DNA of 64,000 nucleotides from Dermanyssus gallinae (Eukaryota > Arthropoda > Arachnida > Mesostigmata > Dermanyssidae): the NCBI GenBank assembly GCA_003439945.1, contig QVRM01001806.1, positions 1 through 64,000 of the forward strand. The letters run 5' to 3'. The position numbers and the translations under genes were made by a program. Positions 39,001 to 50,600 of this stretch are shown here, piece by piece. The notes below the pieces were generated by a model that was not told the origin of the DNA, did not search any database, and worked only from the letters and a program-made list of their open reading frames with translations. The stretch's first letter is position 1. The number at the start of each line of letters is the position of its first letter.

Positions 39001-40720
39001 GGGGTGATGACCCTTGTACCCTCTTGCGGCCCCTCTGAGTTACCAGGGTAAAGCCTTCGGCATCCACCGCGGCACTGGGGTGGCCTTCGGGAGTGGATTG
39101 GACCGCTGTGGGGCAGTGCTTTATGGCGAAGAGCGCGGGTGCCGCTCGGGTATTGGTTCGGCCGCCGCGGCGACGAAGTTCCTCAAGTTGTTCCTGAAAC
39201 TTCGGGCATGCGGCGACATTGGCTGCGTGCCCCTCTTCGCCGGAGTTGTAGCACGTGGCTTTCTTCGTGTACTCCCTGGAAAGGTGCCCCAGCTCCCCGC
39301 GTTTATGACAGCGTTTGGCTTTAACTGCGTCAAAGGTGCATGAGGGGGCAGAGTGCCCCACACGTTGGCACCGTTGGCATGTCAGGACACTGATCCACTC
39401 CGAGATGGGGCACGAGGACCACCCCATTTGGATTTGCTCAGAGCCGAGGGGGCGGTCGACCGTCAGTGGTACATCACATTGCGCCGCCTTGCGGAGGGCT
39501 CTTACGATGTCTTTGGCAGAGGTGCCCTCGATGATGTCCTTTACAAGGAGGCGTCGCATGGAGGAGCGGTCCAGGCTCACGTCCGCCTCCCCGGCTGACT
39601 GCAGGGCCTAAAGGAAGACGCTGGCTCCTCCTTCTGCCGCCTCCGCAACTACCAGCCGCACATCTCCGCTGGGCAAATGCATGACGCGGTTGACCCTGAC
39701 GTTGTGTGCGTTAGGGTTTACCCTGGTCCCCAGCTTCCTGATCATGTCCGCGTAGGTTTTGCTTTCTTTCTTTTTTAGAAGAAAGGTCGTTGTGGGGCTG
39801 GGCTGCTTTTCTTCACGCTGCCTAGGGCCATCCTTCGTGTCGTAGGGGTGACGACGAAGTGTAGGCCTTGAGTTCAGGCCAGGAACTCGAGAAGTTTTCC
39901 GACTCCCCTCTGCTCCCCATGGCTAGTTATATGGCAGGGAATAAGTCCAAGGCTTCGTGAGCCTACTAGTGTCGTGGCCTTTGTTAACGCTTGGATCAGG
40001 AGGTTCTTCTCTTGAATTAACGTCGCATCTCTGGGGAGCCGGAGCGCCACAAGGGCCCTCGTGATAGGCTCGCCGTCTTCCCCCGTCTCGCTTATACGAC
40101 GGGACAGAACTACGCCTCTCCTGTCCCCGGCCTCCCTGGCAATACCCTGGAATTGAGAGACCATGTTCTGCCATACAGCTTTGTCGGAGGGGTCATCCTC
40201 CCTGGCCACCAGAATCCGAAGGGGGCTCTCCTTTAGAATGCTTACTCCGAGGTGTGTTATCATTGTGTAGACGGCTTGTTCTTCTGTCGGCCAATCTTCG
40301 GTGAGGAGTTGTTTGAGGTCCTTCTCCGTGCTGCAGGCGTTTATTAGAGCGTTTATTTTTTCGGCCTGCCCGTCCATTGCACGCTTGCCGGGGGTGCACT
40401 GGCACCCGGAGTCGGTAGTCTCAGGAGCGGTCCAGGTGCCGACATCGGTGCCGATCGATATTTCTTTATGTCCTGGCTTCTTTCACCGTAACCCGGAGCT
40501 CCTCTGCCAGGCCGTTAACCATAGTGTCCAAGTTTTTCCTGTTGGCCGTGTGGCAAAGCAGCCTGCCCACCAGCTCCGTAATCTTCTCTAGGTAGTTCCT
40601 GAGTGCTGTTTCGCCGAGGTTAGTCGTTTGCTCGCCAGGAGTCGTCACTGTGTCAGTCGAGGGTTGTGATCCGTCGGTCTCGCTTTTGTCGCGCTCCTTA
40701 GGCGGCGGTTGGCGGAACAT
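38945..40720 (-). pseudogene. Element U ORF1, gag-like with zinc knuckles
   Basis: It starts MFRQPPPKERDKSETDGS at 40,720. A middle segment (40,377-39,874) with LLTEDWPTEEQAVYTMI follows, then an RRM-like and knuckle segment (39,580-38,945) with CQRCQRVGHSAPSC, RCHKRGELGHLSREY (first Cys and last Cys lost) and CYNSGEEGHAANVAAC. Frameshifts near 40,440 and 39,600-39,870. The C-terminal frame overlaps the start of ORF2, as in R1-type elements. Confidence 0.82.
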
Positions 40721-40840
40721 TCATTAGGCGTGACTTGTTTAAAAGTCAGTAATTGTAAAAATGAGAATTAAAACCTAAGTAGATTTAAAACCAGTTAGTC
40801 GAATAAATAAGTACTATAAATAATTAAAAGTAAAAATTGT

Positions 40841-40925
40841 AAAAAAAAAAGCGCTGGGGTTCGAACCCAAACCGATCTTGCCTCGGCGAGTTCTCCCGGT
40901 GCTGTCCACTTTGCCACCCGCTACT
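40841..40925 (-). ncRNA. tRNA-like sequence with T-run, upstream of element U ORF1
   Basis: On the minus strand: an A-box-like GGGTGGCAAAGTGGACAGC, a B box GGGTTCGAACCCC, end bases AGCG...CGCT that could pair, then ten Ts (A-run 40,841-40,850). The spacing suggests a long variable arm, as in Ser/Leu tRNAs, but I could not fold a full cloverleaf. It precedes ORF1 by about 120 bases. Confidence 0.6.
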
Positions 40926-40989
40926 TCTGCGTAGAGATAGATTCGTGCGCATCTGACGGTTGTCGGTGGTATATATACACAAGCCGTCA

Positions 40990-41330
40990 ACGAGGACATG
41001 ACAATCGCCAGCTAGCTGTCGCGGTCGACCGTGCTGATCAACTACAACAGCTGTACCGCACCAAGCGCGTGCGTCTGCGACGGCTGATTAGCAGGCGAAG
41101 GCCGAGTCTCAGAAAGGGTTGGTTGAGTTAGTGGAGTCAGACGAAGCCCGAAAAGGCACATGTCGCGAAACGCCTTGCGACTGGAAAGGCACCTGGGCCA
41201 GACGGGGTTTTTCTGGGGGTCATAAAAATATTGGCGCAGAACCATCCAAAAGTCCTCGCTCAGCTCTTTACACGCCTACTTCATGGCGGCCGTTTTCCCA
41301 ACCAGTGGAAGCGCGCCTACTTGAATACAA
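40990..41330 (+). pseudogene. I/R1-like RT fragment
   Basis: The plus strand encodes LRRLISRRRPSLRKG and, after a shift, KAPGPDGVFLGVIKILAQNH, PKVLAQLFTRLLHGGRFPNQ and WKRA. This is the RT approach region of an R1/I-type element, not closely alike to U or R1a. It is truncated at both ends. Confidence 0.7.
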
Positions 41331-41473
41331 ATGGAACAACAATTGTCTCCCGAGAACGTGTGCACAGGCAATATTACTCTATCTCGTATAGAGTGGGCTG
41401 GGATCACTTCAACAGCGTGCCCCGGACGGATGTCGCGTTCCCACGTTGGACGTCAAAGTCGAGGCGCTGTCTC
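41331..41473 (-). pseudogene. RLE2 3'-end fragment
   Basis: The minus strand repeats the last codons and 3' UTR of RLE2 (10,440-10,582): GNATSVRGTLLK versus GNAASVRGTLLM, then CTCGGGAGACAATTG. It shows that RLE2 is dispersed and not unique to 10-13 kb. Confidence 0.75.
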
Positions 41474-43010
41474 ACCTTACAGCCGTGCGTCGTCTCCGCT
41501 CCAACAAGGCATCTGGATCCGACTTCGTCTGAAACGAGCACCTGAAAGACGCCATGGTCATGTCACCGTGCTGGACTAGCATGTTCAACGCTTGTCTTCG
41601 CCACGGCCGCATCCCCTCGAACTGGAGCAGCGCTCTGCTGGCGGTAATACCGAAGGGGAAGCGGAATTCCAAACTTCCAACCTCATGGAGGGGCATCGCA
41701 AAGAAAAGCTGTTGCTACAAGCTGCTCTCCGTAATCCTGACCACACGGCTATCAGCGTTCTTAGAGGGGTTATTAATTACCGCGGGGTAATTCCGGAAGA
41801 GCTGTATGGATTCCGAGCTGGGCGGTCTAATGACGCTCAGCGGGTACTTTAGTGCCGAGGCGCCTTCATGTACGCCGTCTACGTGGACTTCCGCTCAGTG
41901 TTTGACTCGGCACCAAGAGACAAGATCATTGCTAAGCTGGTCGAGGCAGGTGTGCCCTCCAACATTCTGCATCTGCTGGCCGCTATCCTCTAAGAGAACC
42001 CCATCTCGATCGACGACGGCGTGGCCGAACTCGACCTCTTCCTGCAGACGACGGGCTTCGCACAGGGCGACAACCTGAGCCCTCTGTTGTTCTCAGTGCT
42101 GCTGGCCGACCTCCCTCGCCAGGTGGAGGGCACCCGTAATATGATGCAGGTCCTGATGTACGCTGACGACGTAGTGCTCTACAGCACGTCAAGGTTCCAT
42201 CTACAGCAGACCCTGGCAAGGCTCGCGACCTACGTGCAGGGCATCGGTCTCGAGATCAACCTGTCCAAGACCGAGGCTATGAAGTTCCGCAAGGGAGGTC
42301 GGATAGCTGGCAACGACACTCTGCGGCTTGCCTCGACGGAGCTCGCTCAAGTATGTTAAAAGCTTCAAGTATCTCGGCATCGTCATGCCCTCCAACGGCC
42401 GTTCATTTACAGAGCTCATCACGGATCGGGTGAGGAATGCGCTAGTGGCATCTGTTGGGATACAGAAGCCGCAGCTGTTTTCTCTGAAAACTGCTCTCGG
42501 CCTCTTCGACCTCAAACTCGCCCCCGTCGCTTCTTACGGCATCCAGGTCATCTGAAGATAGCTCTCGCGGCAGCAACTTGACATGCTGGACTGCGTAAAA
42601 CCGGCTTACCTCAAGCGTGTAATGGGTTTGCACTCTTCAAGCAAGAACCTCCTTGTGTATCTGCTGGCGGACACCCCGTTGTTCGTCGAGGATCTTAAGA
42701 GACGTTTCAACCTGCCAGATCCTCCCGCATACAAGGAATTCATCCGCATGTGGGAGGACAAGATGGCGAATCGACCCGGACATCTTTAACACGGGTGCCA
42801 TGCGAGACAGCACCTGGAAGGACCTAGGCCGCACAAACCGCCACATAGTGACTAGTTTCGCGGTACACGGGTTTCACCACGTCCGGTGCGGGACACACGG
42901 CTTCTACGACCCTCATTCCTCATGTATATGTACTCGGTGCGGGGCCTACTGCACAAAGTATCACGGGGCAATTTGCTCACGTGTAGCCTCTTCAAGGAGC
43001 CTCTCGCATA
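41474..43010 (+). pseudogene. Family Y CR1-like element, 5'-truncated RT copy (Yd)
   Basis: The plus strand encodes HLTAVRRLRSNKASGSD, AVIPKGKRNSKLPTSWRG, AYVDFRSVFDSAP-like sequence, TTGFAQGDNLSPLLFSVL, VLMYADDVVLYS, EAMKFRKGGRIAG, then ADTPLFVEDLKRRFNLPD and the C-terminal FAVHGFHHVRCGTHG with CICTRCGAYC. Frameshifts near 41,845, 42,000, 42,350 and 42,780; a TGA at 42,553. It ends in a TAA microsatellite. Confidence 0.87.
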
Positions 43011-43030
43011 TTATAATAATAATGATTATG

Positions 43031-43078
<48 letters not shown>
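43010..43078. repeat. (TAA)n microsatellite between family Y and an RLE fragment
   Basis: About 20 TAA units with one GAT interruption early. It follows the last Y codons and precedes RLE coding sequence on the same strand. Confidence 0.95.
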
Positions 43079-43080
<2 letters not shown>

Positions 43081-43590
43081 CAACTACACTTGAACCGAGA
43101 GGTTTAGTGGCCGCTGGCGAAGGAAGACCTGATGGAGTGACCATTGCATTATGGTCACATGGAAAGTCCCTAGCTTGGGATGCAACGGTTTCGTGCATAA
43201 CCGCGGCTTCCTATTTACACCACAGCTCTGTTGAGCCGGGGTGTGTAGCAAAGCACGCGGCCGCCAGAAAACGGTTTAAATGTGCTGGACTGGAAACAAG
43301 ATATATTTTTGTGCCTATTGCCATGGAGACACTAGGACTAATCAGCAAGGGAAATGAAGCATTTCTCAAAGATTTGAGTAATGTCTTTACTTCGTTCGTG
43401 ACCTCCTGAATTCGCGATTTCAGGAGGTCACGAACGACCGAAGAGAGGGTCAATTCTTAAGGCAAGCGTTGTCCTTGGCCGTTTGCAGAAGAAACGCGGC
43501 ATCTATTTTAGGCGCCATGGAGTGAACTAATTATTTAAAAACTTTGCAATAATACGTTCGGACCTCTCAACTGTAACATCGTTTAACATG
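43079..43590 (+). pseudogene. RLE-type element, nuclease-domain fragment (copy RLE-A2)
   Basis: It encodes GRPDGVTIALWSHGKSLAW then [18 protein letters not shown], and after an inverted-repeat insertion GQFLRQALSLAVCRRNAASI. It is the same family as 2,640-4,020 but keeps the Asp in AWDATV that RLE-A1 has lost. 5'-truncated immediately after the TAA tract. The frame is broken at the hairpin. Confidence 0.8.
43392..43437. repeat. Perfect 19-bp inverted repeat (hairpin) in RLE-A2
   Basis: Arms 43,392-43,410 and 43,419-43,437 (TCGTTCGTGACCTCCTGAA and its complement) around an eight-base loop. RLE-A1 lacks the first arm at this point, so it looks like a templated inverted duplication. Confidence 0.9.
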
Positions 43591-43825
43591 TAATAATAAT
43601 AAAAATTATTATTATTATTATTAAATATTATTATTATTTAGAGGGTTGTACAAGGGTTGCGATAACACATGTATTAGAATGAAGTGTGACTTTATTAAAG
43701 CCGCAAAGAAATAGGATGCCGTATCGGTTGAAGGCGAGCGTTGCGGACAAAGGAGCATCGGCAAGGTGTATGGAGCGCTAAAATATGCGACTCCCACCGT
43801 CGGTGTCAAGTATGTGTTTTGTAGG
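43590..43825 (-). repeat. TAA/TTA tract and short retroposon R (unit A)
   Basis: (TAA)n then (TTA)n at 43,590-43,639 make a near-palindromic junction, followed by repeat R read on the minus strand (43,640-43,825), matching 2,281-2,466. R ends at the same base as the other copy and then block P sequence starts. Confidence 0.85.
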
Positions 43826-44193
43826 TTTGCCGAGTACCACACACGTTACTGCTAATTATCCGTGACGCAGGTGCATCGTGCATTTTCGACACCTATCTAT
43901 GCCTAAGAAGTGTAAACGTATGATACGATAAATTTAGAATTTGGTCATTTTAATCTGTGTGATAAATCCCTTCCAAAAACAGCGGTAAATCCTTTCCAAA
44001 AACAACAAACGAAATATTGCTTGCGCAAGAATGTGATTGACATCCCAAGCTTGTTCATAATATCCCAAGTCTCTTCTTTACATTCTGCACAACCATGACG
44101 GACACAGCAAAAAATGCTCGATAGGTACTATCTAGAATAGGTAGGTATCGTTTAGGTACTTCGATGTTTAGTCACCATATTCTTCTCCAAGAG
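43826..44193. repeat. Block P, partial copy at end of unit A
   Basis: It matches 19,118-19,300 plus 23,102-23,275 without the family Z insertion, so it shows the Z empty site (AAACGAAATATTGCTTGCG at about 44,007). It ends at the tandem-duplication join. Confidence 0.9.
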
Positions 44194-44808
44194 TATTGCC
44201 GATCTTTGCATCAGGGTAAGGAGCGCATCAACGACTACAAAACGCGCTCAACGATATATCACCTCGAAATATGCGATAAACTTATTCGTGTCCAGAGACA
44301 GCTGGAAAATATTCCAGCCTCCGGCTATAGCAACATCAAAATCTCTGAATATTTTGCCGCATCAGCGATAGGTTTAAAACTAAACGAGCTAATAGGGTTC
44401 GTCTCTGTTTCGATCGTCGAAGTTCAAAAAGGAAGTAAATTGAAGCCTGCTGAAAACTACAACATTTATTTTTGGTATGGCGATAAAAAGTATCGGCTGT
44501 CGACTGAAAAACAGCTAATTGGATTTAGATGGCAGCGAGGCTATCCAAAGGGAGCGATACTGGTGAAATCACACAGCAGTCTTCTCGCGCCGGTACAGAC
44601 GTCAGAAAATCTCTGGTGGGCACTGCCTTCCGCCTTGAGGCCGAAAGAAATAGTGAGTGTAGACCACGTTCATAATCCCGATAGACTTCTGTTCCGACTG
44701 GGCACGGCGTCAACCTACACGGCCCTCATTCATGTTCAATGGATACATCGCTATGTGGAGGAGCCTAACGTAATAAATGACATTTTCTCAAAGGTAGTAG
44801 ACGACTGA
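44164..44808 (+). CDS. W gene copy 1 of unit B, chimeric N-terminus
   Basis: The duplication join removes the normal N-terminal part and fuses an ATG frame from block P (MFSHHILLQE) in frame to [16 protein letters not shown] of the W gene. From there to the stop at 44,808 the protein equals the unit A copy. AATAAA at 44,824. Whether the fused frame is used is unknown; it has no intact upstream W promoter region. Confidence 0.45.
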   Translation: MFSHHILLQEYCRSLHQGKERINDYKTRSTIYHLEICDKLIRVQRQLENIPASGYSNIKISEYFAASAIGLKLNELIGFVSVSIVEVQKGSKLKPAENYNIYFWYGDKKYRLSTEKQLIGFRWQRGYPKGAILVKSHSSLLAPVQTSENLWWALPSALRPKEIVSVDHVHNPDRLLFRLGTASTYTALIHVQWIHRYVEEPNVINDIFSKVVDD

Positions 44809-45034
44809 TCATCTAAAAACGTTAATAAATGTGTAGTGGCTCATTATGACTTTTTTTTTCTTGGGATTAAGGCGTTTCGGTTCTATTCACGGAAGCTAAT
44901 CTTGCCTGGTACTATAGCCACCTTACGATTCTCAGACCGTATTAGTATTAGTGTAGGTTAGCATTGATCAGCACATTCCTTGAAGTAAGTATATTCTAGC
45001 CGAATCGACATGTTGGCTTTGACTTCATTCTATT

Positions 45035-45600
45035 ATGACGGCATGCTGCGTAGCTTCGAACTGCAAGAAAGAGGCATGTCAGTTTGTTGCATCCGACGCC
45101 GCCGGAGCGTGGTACGACGTAATCCCGTCCGTGCTCGTTGGCAGTAAGCTGGCCGATGATCGATTCCGCGCCGCCAGTGGCTTCAGTCTTGGGCTTAGCA
45201 TGTTTAGGAGCGAGGAATTTCCGTATCGTAAAACGATGGACGGGCGTTGGCCTGCACCGGCATAGTTGCACTAAGCTGGCCCAGCTGACGCAAGGCCGTC
45301 ACGACGCCATCAAGGGCATCCTCGGGTGCGTTTTGCGACAAGCCGGCTATCGCGTTACACGGGCGCCAGGCCAACTGCAGTGGAACGACAGGAGGCTACC
45401 GGATGGCCTTACCAGCCCGGACCAGGACCGTATTCGGCTGCCGCTGGAGTTGTACGTTACTTTCTCGGACACGAAAGGCTTCGGCTATCGTGGACTGGAG
45501 CCAGTGCGGTCGTCCGCCACATCATGCACCAGCGGGAGATGCACAAACGGCGTCTATACGCATATCTTCTTGAAGACCACGACGGCGTTCGTTTTCGAGA
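45035..45600 (+). pseudogene. RLE3 fragment, unit B
   Basis: Same as 33,876-34,440, with no difference seen. Confidence 0.78.
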
Positions 45601-45693
45601 TTTTAAGTTACAACATTTCACTTATAAGTTCTGGTGCACATGCGTTTGTGGTACTTTAAGTTTATCTCTCTCCAAAATCACAATTTTGTAGTA

Positions 45694-46064
45694 AATTAAA
45701 ACCTGCTGAAAACTACAGCATTTATCTTTGGTTTGGCGGTCAAAAGCATCGGCTGTCGACTGAAAAACTGCCAATTGCACTTAGATGGCAGCGAGGCTTT
45801 CCAAAGGGAGCGTTGCTGGTGAAATCACAGAGCAGATTTCTCGCGTCGGTACAGGCGTCGATAAACATCGCGTGGGCACTGCCGTCCTCCTTGAAGGCGA
45901 AGGAAATAGTGAGTGTAGACCACGTTCATGATTCCGATAGACTTCTGTTCCGATTGTACACGGCGTCAAGCTACTCGGCCCTTATTCATGTTCAATGGGT
46001 ACATTACTATGTGGAGAAGCCTGATCTGATAAGTGACATTTACTCAGAGTCGGAGAGCGACTGA
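45694..46064 (+). pseudogene. W gene copy 2 (3' half), unit B
   Basis: Same coding sequence as 34,535-34,905. Downstream the AATAAA of unit A reads AACAAA at 46,080-46,085, one of very few substitutions between the units. Confidence 0.6.
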
Positions 46065-47028
46065 TCATCTAAAAACGTTAACAAATGTGTAATGGCTCAT
46101 TATGATTTGTTTTTCTTGGGATGGAGGCGTTACTATTCTATTCACGAAAGCCCATTTTGCCTGGTACCATAGCCACCTTACGATTTAAGACCGTATTAGT
46201 GTAGGTTAGCATTGAAGTCCTTGAAGTACATATATTCTAGCTTATAGGCATGTTAGCTTCGTCACAACCGTTGAAGAGGCTTCGCGCATCTACCATACAA
46301 AGCGCCCTTCGACCAAGTAAGGCTTGTGCAGCCTAGACGCAAGAGACCAGACGGTACATACACGAAATGCGGTGTACGGCCAAGTAACATGAAAGTGCAC
46401 CGTTTGTGCTCTGTGAAACTAATTTGTCTGCCATGCGACTGCACATTTCCTCGCCCGTTTACTTTATCCGGGACATCTAAACAAATTAATCATTCCAGTC
46501 ATCGTCTAGTTCTGTCAGTCGTCCGGCGCAATCGCGTTTGGTTTAGCTCTATGTAACCATGTCGAAAAGTGCAAGTACCTCAGGCATGTAACAGGCTGAC
46601 CATTGCACTCGACGACCCTAGCTGTAGAGAGTACCACATGAATAGTGAACACTGCAAAGGTACTGTGTTAACCTCAGTCTTACGCAAAGGCCTTTTAAAC
46701 TCTCGCCGTAACATTTTAAACTGGAAAGTATTACAGGAAGAAACCACGCTCGGACATCTAAAATACAAGCACCTACTAGCGCGTCAGTATTTCACCCGCG
46801 CCGGGAGATCTGCGTCCAAAGATAAAGCTGCCCGACACTATGAAGTTAAGTATAGGAGGCTGCTTCCTACTCGGTTCCCTGCCCCAAAATATTCCTACTC
46901 GGACCAAGGAAGAACATCGCAGAGGCACGTCTTTGGGACTTTGAGGCGAGGAACGTCCTGTTTTCAGATGCTCAGCACGCATAGAGCCACTCTACTATTC
47001 ACGCCCTAAGGCGGATCCAAACGCAACT

Positions 47029-47640
47029 ACACGTCTCTACCGCCGATGCGGACCTGGCCACTCATTGATACTCGCAGGCGACTTCAACGCATTGCACGTC
47101 ACATGGGGCAGCCGCCGCATTACGGACCGAGGACATGGCCTACTGGACTGGCTGTCGGGCCAGGTTTTGGCACTTGCCACTAACAGCGACGAGGTGAGGT
47201 TTGCGCGTCGCGGCCAGATATATATTTTCCTGATCTAACGCTGGCTGGAACGGCCAACATCCAGGACTAAGTGGTACAAAAGACGGAGGAGAGCCCCAGC
47301 GACCACCACTACATCACCTTTCAGATAACGCCGCCAAACAGACCAGAGGACCGCCGATACTGGCAAATGCGACACATTAGTTAGAAACTACTAACAGACA
47401 CTCTCAAAGGACGGCTCACTTGCCTCGGCGATGTGCCCCTCGACGAGGATGATCTAACGGTAATCATAACAATAGCTCGTCAGGTGGCCGACGGTCGGGT
47501 CAGACAAGGAGATCTAAGGAGGGCCTCCGCTAAATACCGGTGGAGCCCAGAAATTGGACCACCGCTGCGCTTGACATCAAACAGTCAGGGAGAGGGGGCA
47601 AGTCTACTGCTCTTGGCGGATGTGTTCCCCGGGAGCCTCG
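47029..47640 (+). pseudogene. R1-like endonuclease and linker fragment, unit B
   Basis: Copy of 35,870-36,480 with the same stops. Confidence 0.78.
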
Positions 47641-47699
47641 GGGAGGCGCGAGAGGACTCGAAGAGAGGCCCTTGTCTTCTCTTGCAGTATGTTCTTAAA

Positions 47700-50600
47700 A
47701 GCTTGGCTCACTTTGTTTCAGCCTGATATTGATTCCGTTATTTTCGTAGTGAGGTCGTGTAGGTTAAGAGCTGGATTGTTACTTAAAAACTCTGTTAGGC
47801 TTGCGCGCTGCTCCGCCCATAACGGACACCTAAGCACCGTGTGCTCTGGAGTGTCGTCGAGTCCATCGCCGCAGTGAACGCACGTGGGGCTGGGGACTTT
47901 CCCAATCCTGAGCAGGTACGACTGAAAGTCGCCGTGATCCGGCCGGTTGAGCCAGCTTCCGATATTTGGGATCAGAGTGCGAAGGAGCACCCTGTTCTAG
48001 GCCTACCCACTCCTCCTGCCAGAGGTCGATTGTACGCTGACGTTCCTCGTCTTTTTTTAGGCCTGGGTTATCCCATAAGCGGCGGCGCTCGGCTGCCTTT
48101 AAATCCCACGGGATCGTTCCGGCAAGGACGAGGGCCGCCGCGGCGCTGACCGTCCTGTACGCTGAGATTACCCTGACAGCTCCGACCCTCTGGGCCCGAC
48201 GCAGGTCCTGTTCGCGGCGAAGTTTAGTGTGTGGGTGGGCCAGGCCAAAGCTGTACAGAGCAACCGACTCGGCCGCGGACATAATTATTTCTCTGCTCAG
48301 CTGCCGTGGACCATAGGTGGTAAGCATGAGACGTGCAAAGTCGTTGGCTGTCTTCGTTGCCTTTTCCGTCACCAGTCGCACGTGTTCGGTACCGCGGAGA
48401 CCCTGTCAAGGGTAACCCGAGGTACCTTACGTGGTTGACGAGTGCGATCTCCTGACCATCTAGACGGAGGTTAAGGTCGGGGCATGTTCTTTGGCGCACC
48501 AAGAGTATCGCCTCGCTTTTGGCTGGGGTGAGAGCGAGCCCCGCTTCTTGCATCCAGCGGGCGACGTCGGCAAGTGCCTCGTTCGCACGGCTCTGCAGCA
48601 GGTCCGCGGTCCGAGCCTGAACGGTTAGGACGAGGTCGTCAACGTAGGCAAGTAGGTTGACGCCGGGGGGGAGATCCCTCAGCCGCACCACGTCGTCATA
48701 GGTTATAATCCATAGCAGGGGGCCAAGTATGGATCCCTGTGGCACCCCTGCAGTCATGTTAAAACGGACCCGTGGGACTGGATTGTCTTATTATGTAGAT
48801 AATTCGATAAAAGCTTCCGAAGATAAAAAGGAACCTTTTTCCTGCGGAAAGTCCCTAGGATGACTCTCCACGGTAGGCTGTTAAAAGCGTTCTTGACGTC
48901 CAGTAAAATTGCAAAGAACAAGTCCCGTCTTCTAGGCGGGGACTCGCGGAGGAGTTCAATCTGCGTCTGGATCCGCTTTATGGCGCCGATGGTTGAGTAG
49001 CCCTTGCGGAATCCGTACTGGGCGGCGGACAGCAGGTCGCTCCCCTCCGCAAAGTCCCGGAGGCGTGCCTCCACGATGGACTCGAATGCTTTAGCCAGGG
49101 AGCCGAATAGGCAGATTGGGCGGTAGGAGCCGGGGCCCTTGGGTATGAGAACAAAGTTTGCGGCTTTCCATGCCGCAGGGAACGAGCCCGTCCGGGACGT
49201 CCCACTCGCCGCGGCGGCTACTGCTACCGGGTATTCCGTCATTAGCAGCTTGACCGCGGAGACTGGAACGCCGTCGGGGCCTGGTGCCTTTCCCTCCTTG
49301 AGGCGTGCCGCCGCTTCGTGCACCTCTTGCAGGGTGACTTCTTGAGGATCCTGTTTTTCCGTCCCTGAGGCCTCCAGGTAGGGGGCGCGCTCAAAGAGGT
49401 AATGCTTTGGGAAGAGGACTGATATTGCCTTCTGAGCCTCGCCCGGCGTGAGGTCCACTCTCCGTTTAAAAGGCGGGCACCCCCTTACCATCTTGTATAG
49501 ACGGCTCCAGGGATCGTCTTCCAGGCTCTCCCAGAGCACGTCTTGCTTCTGGAGATCTCCCTGCGTAAGAGGGTCCGCAGCCTCTTATACTCGGCGCCAT
49601 GGTACAGAGCATTTTTCCCCTCGGGTGCACGCCTCCGGACGCGCGTAAAAAAGCGCCGCTCTCGAAGGCACCTTTTCCTCAGGTGTCCGATCTCTGCAGT
49701 CCACCAGTACTTTGGTGTGCCGCGGCGCCTCGGATTTGTGCCACGCCCCGATAAAGCCCTGCACGCGGTCTCTTAGAGCTTCTGGAGGCCCGTCATCGAA
49801 GCGGGCGGGGCCATCTGGGCCTATGCAGGCCCTAAGAGGCTCCCAGAGTTCGGCGGCTTCCTGACGTCTCATAGGCGGATGCAGCCTTGAAGATGGTTGC
49901 TGGCATTAAAATCTCCTGTTTTAATTAAAAGCTTGTCACTTTGGTTAAAAGATGCGGTTAGGTCTTCTAGAAGTTTGATAAGATCTTCAAGTGGGAACTT
50001 GGGGCTGCAGTAGCATGAGTAAAGACGGCCGACGTTCGCCACGTCAATCCAAGTAAAACCGTAGCCGCTGCCATGTCCTAAGATCCGGGAGTGGCAGCGA
50101 CGGTCAAGTAGCATGCTTTTTGCCCTCTCGCCATCGGGTGGAGGCCCGGGGGTTCGCAAGGGGTGATGACCCTTGTACCCTCTTGCGGCCCCTCTGAGTT
50201 ACCAGGGTAAAGCCTTCGGCATCCACCGCGGCACTGGGGTGGCCTTCGGGAGTGGATTGGACCGCTGTGGGGCAGTGCTTTATGGCGAAGAGCGCGGGTG
50301 CCGCTCGGGTATTGGTTCGGCCGCCGCGGCGACGAAGTTCCTCAAGTTGTTCCTGAAACTTCGGGCATGCGGCGACATTGGCTGCGTGCCCCTCTTCGCC
50401 GGAGTTGTAGCACGTGGCTTTCTTCGTGTACTCCCTGGAAAGGTGCCCCAGCTCCCCGCGTTTATGACAGCGTTTGGCTTTAACTGCGTCAAAGGTGCAT
50501 GAGGGGGCAGAGTGCCCCACACGTTGGCACCGTTGGCATGTCAGGACACTGATCCACTCCGAGATGGGGCACGAGGACCACCCCATTTGGATTTGCTCAG

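Larger units (their letters stand above)
36541..40850 (-). mobile_element. R1-like non-LTR retrotransposon (element U), decayed, two ORFs
   Basis: Minus strand: ORF1 in three segments (40,720-38,945) and ORF2 in about six (39,000-36,559). The RT resembles R1a (GVPQGSILGPLLW, LAYVDDLVL). The endonuclease is mostly deleted after GDFNAS near 38,755. Upstream of ORF1 is a short AT-rich leader, then a T-run and a tRNA-like sequence. No poly(A) tail or target duplication is obvious at the 3' end. Confidence 0.85.
33034..44193. repeat. Tandem duplication unit A, 11.16 kb
   Basis: 33,034-44,193 recurs as 44,193-55,380 in direct tandem with near-identity. The left breakpoint lies inside W gene copy 1, the right one in block P at ...CCAAGAGT. 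The units share a 2-bp GT microhomology at the join. Observed differences are a few substitutions (for example near 34,924, 38,518, 39,444 and 39,871) and about ten indels, nearly all in homopolymers, plus microsatellite length. Confidence 0.95.
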
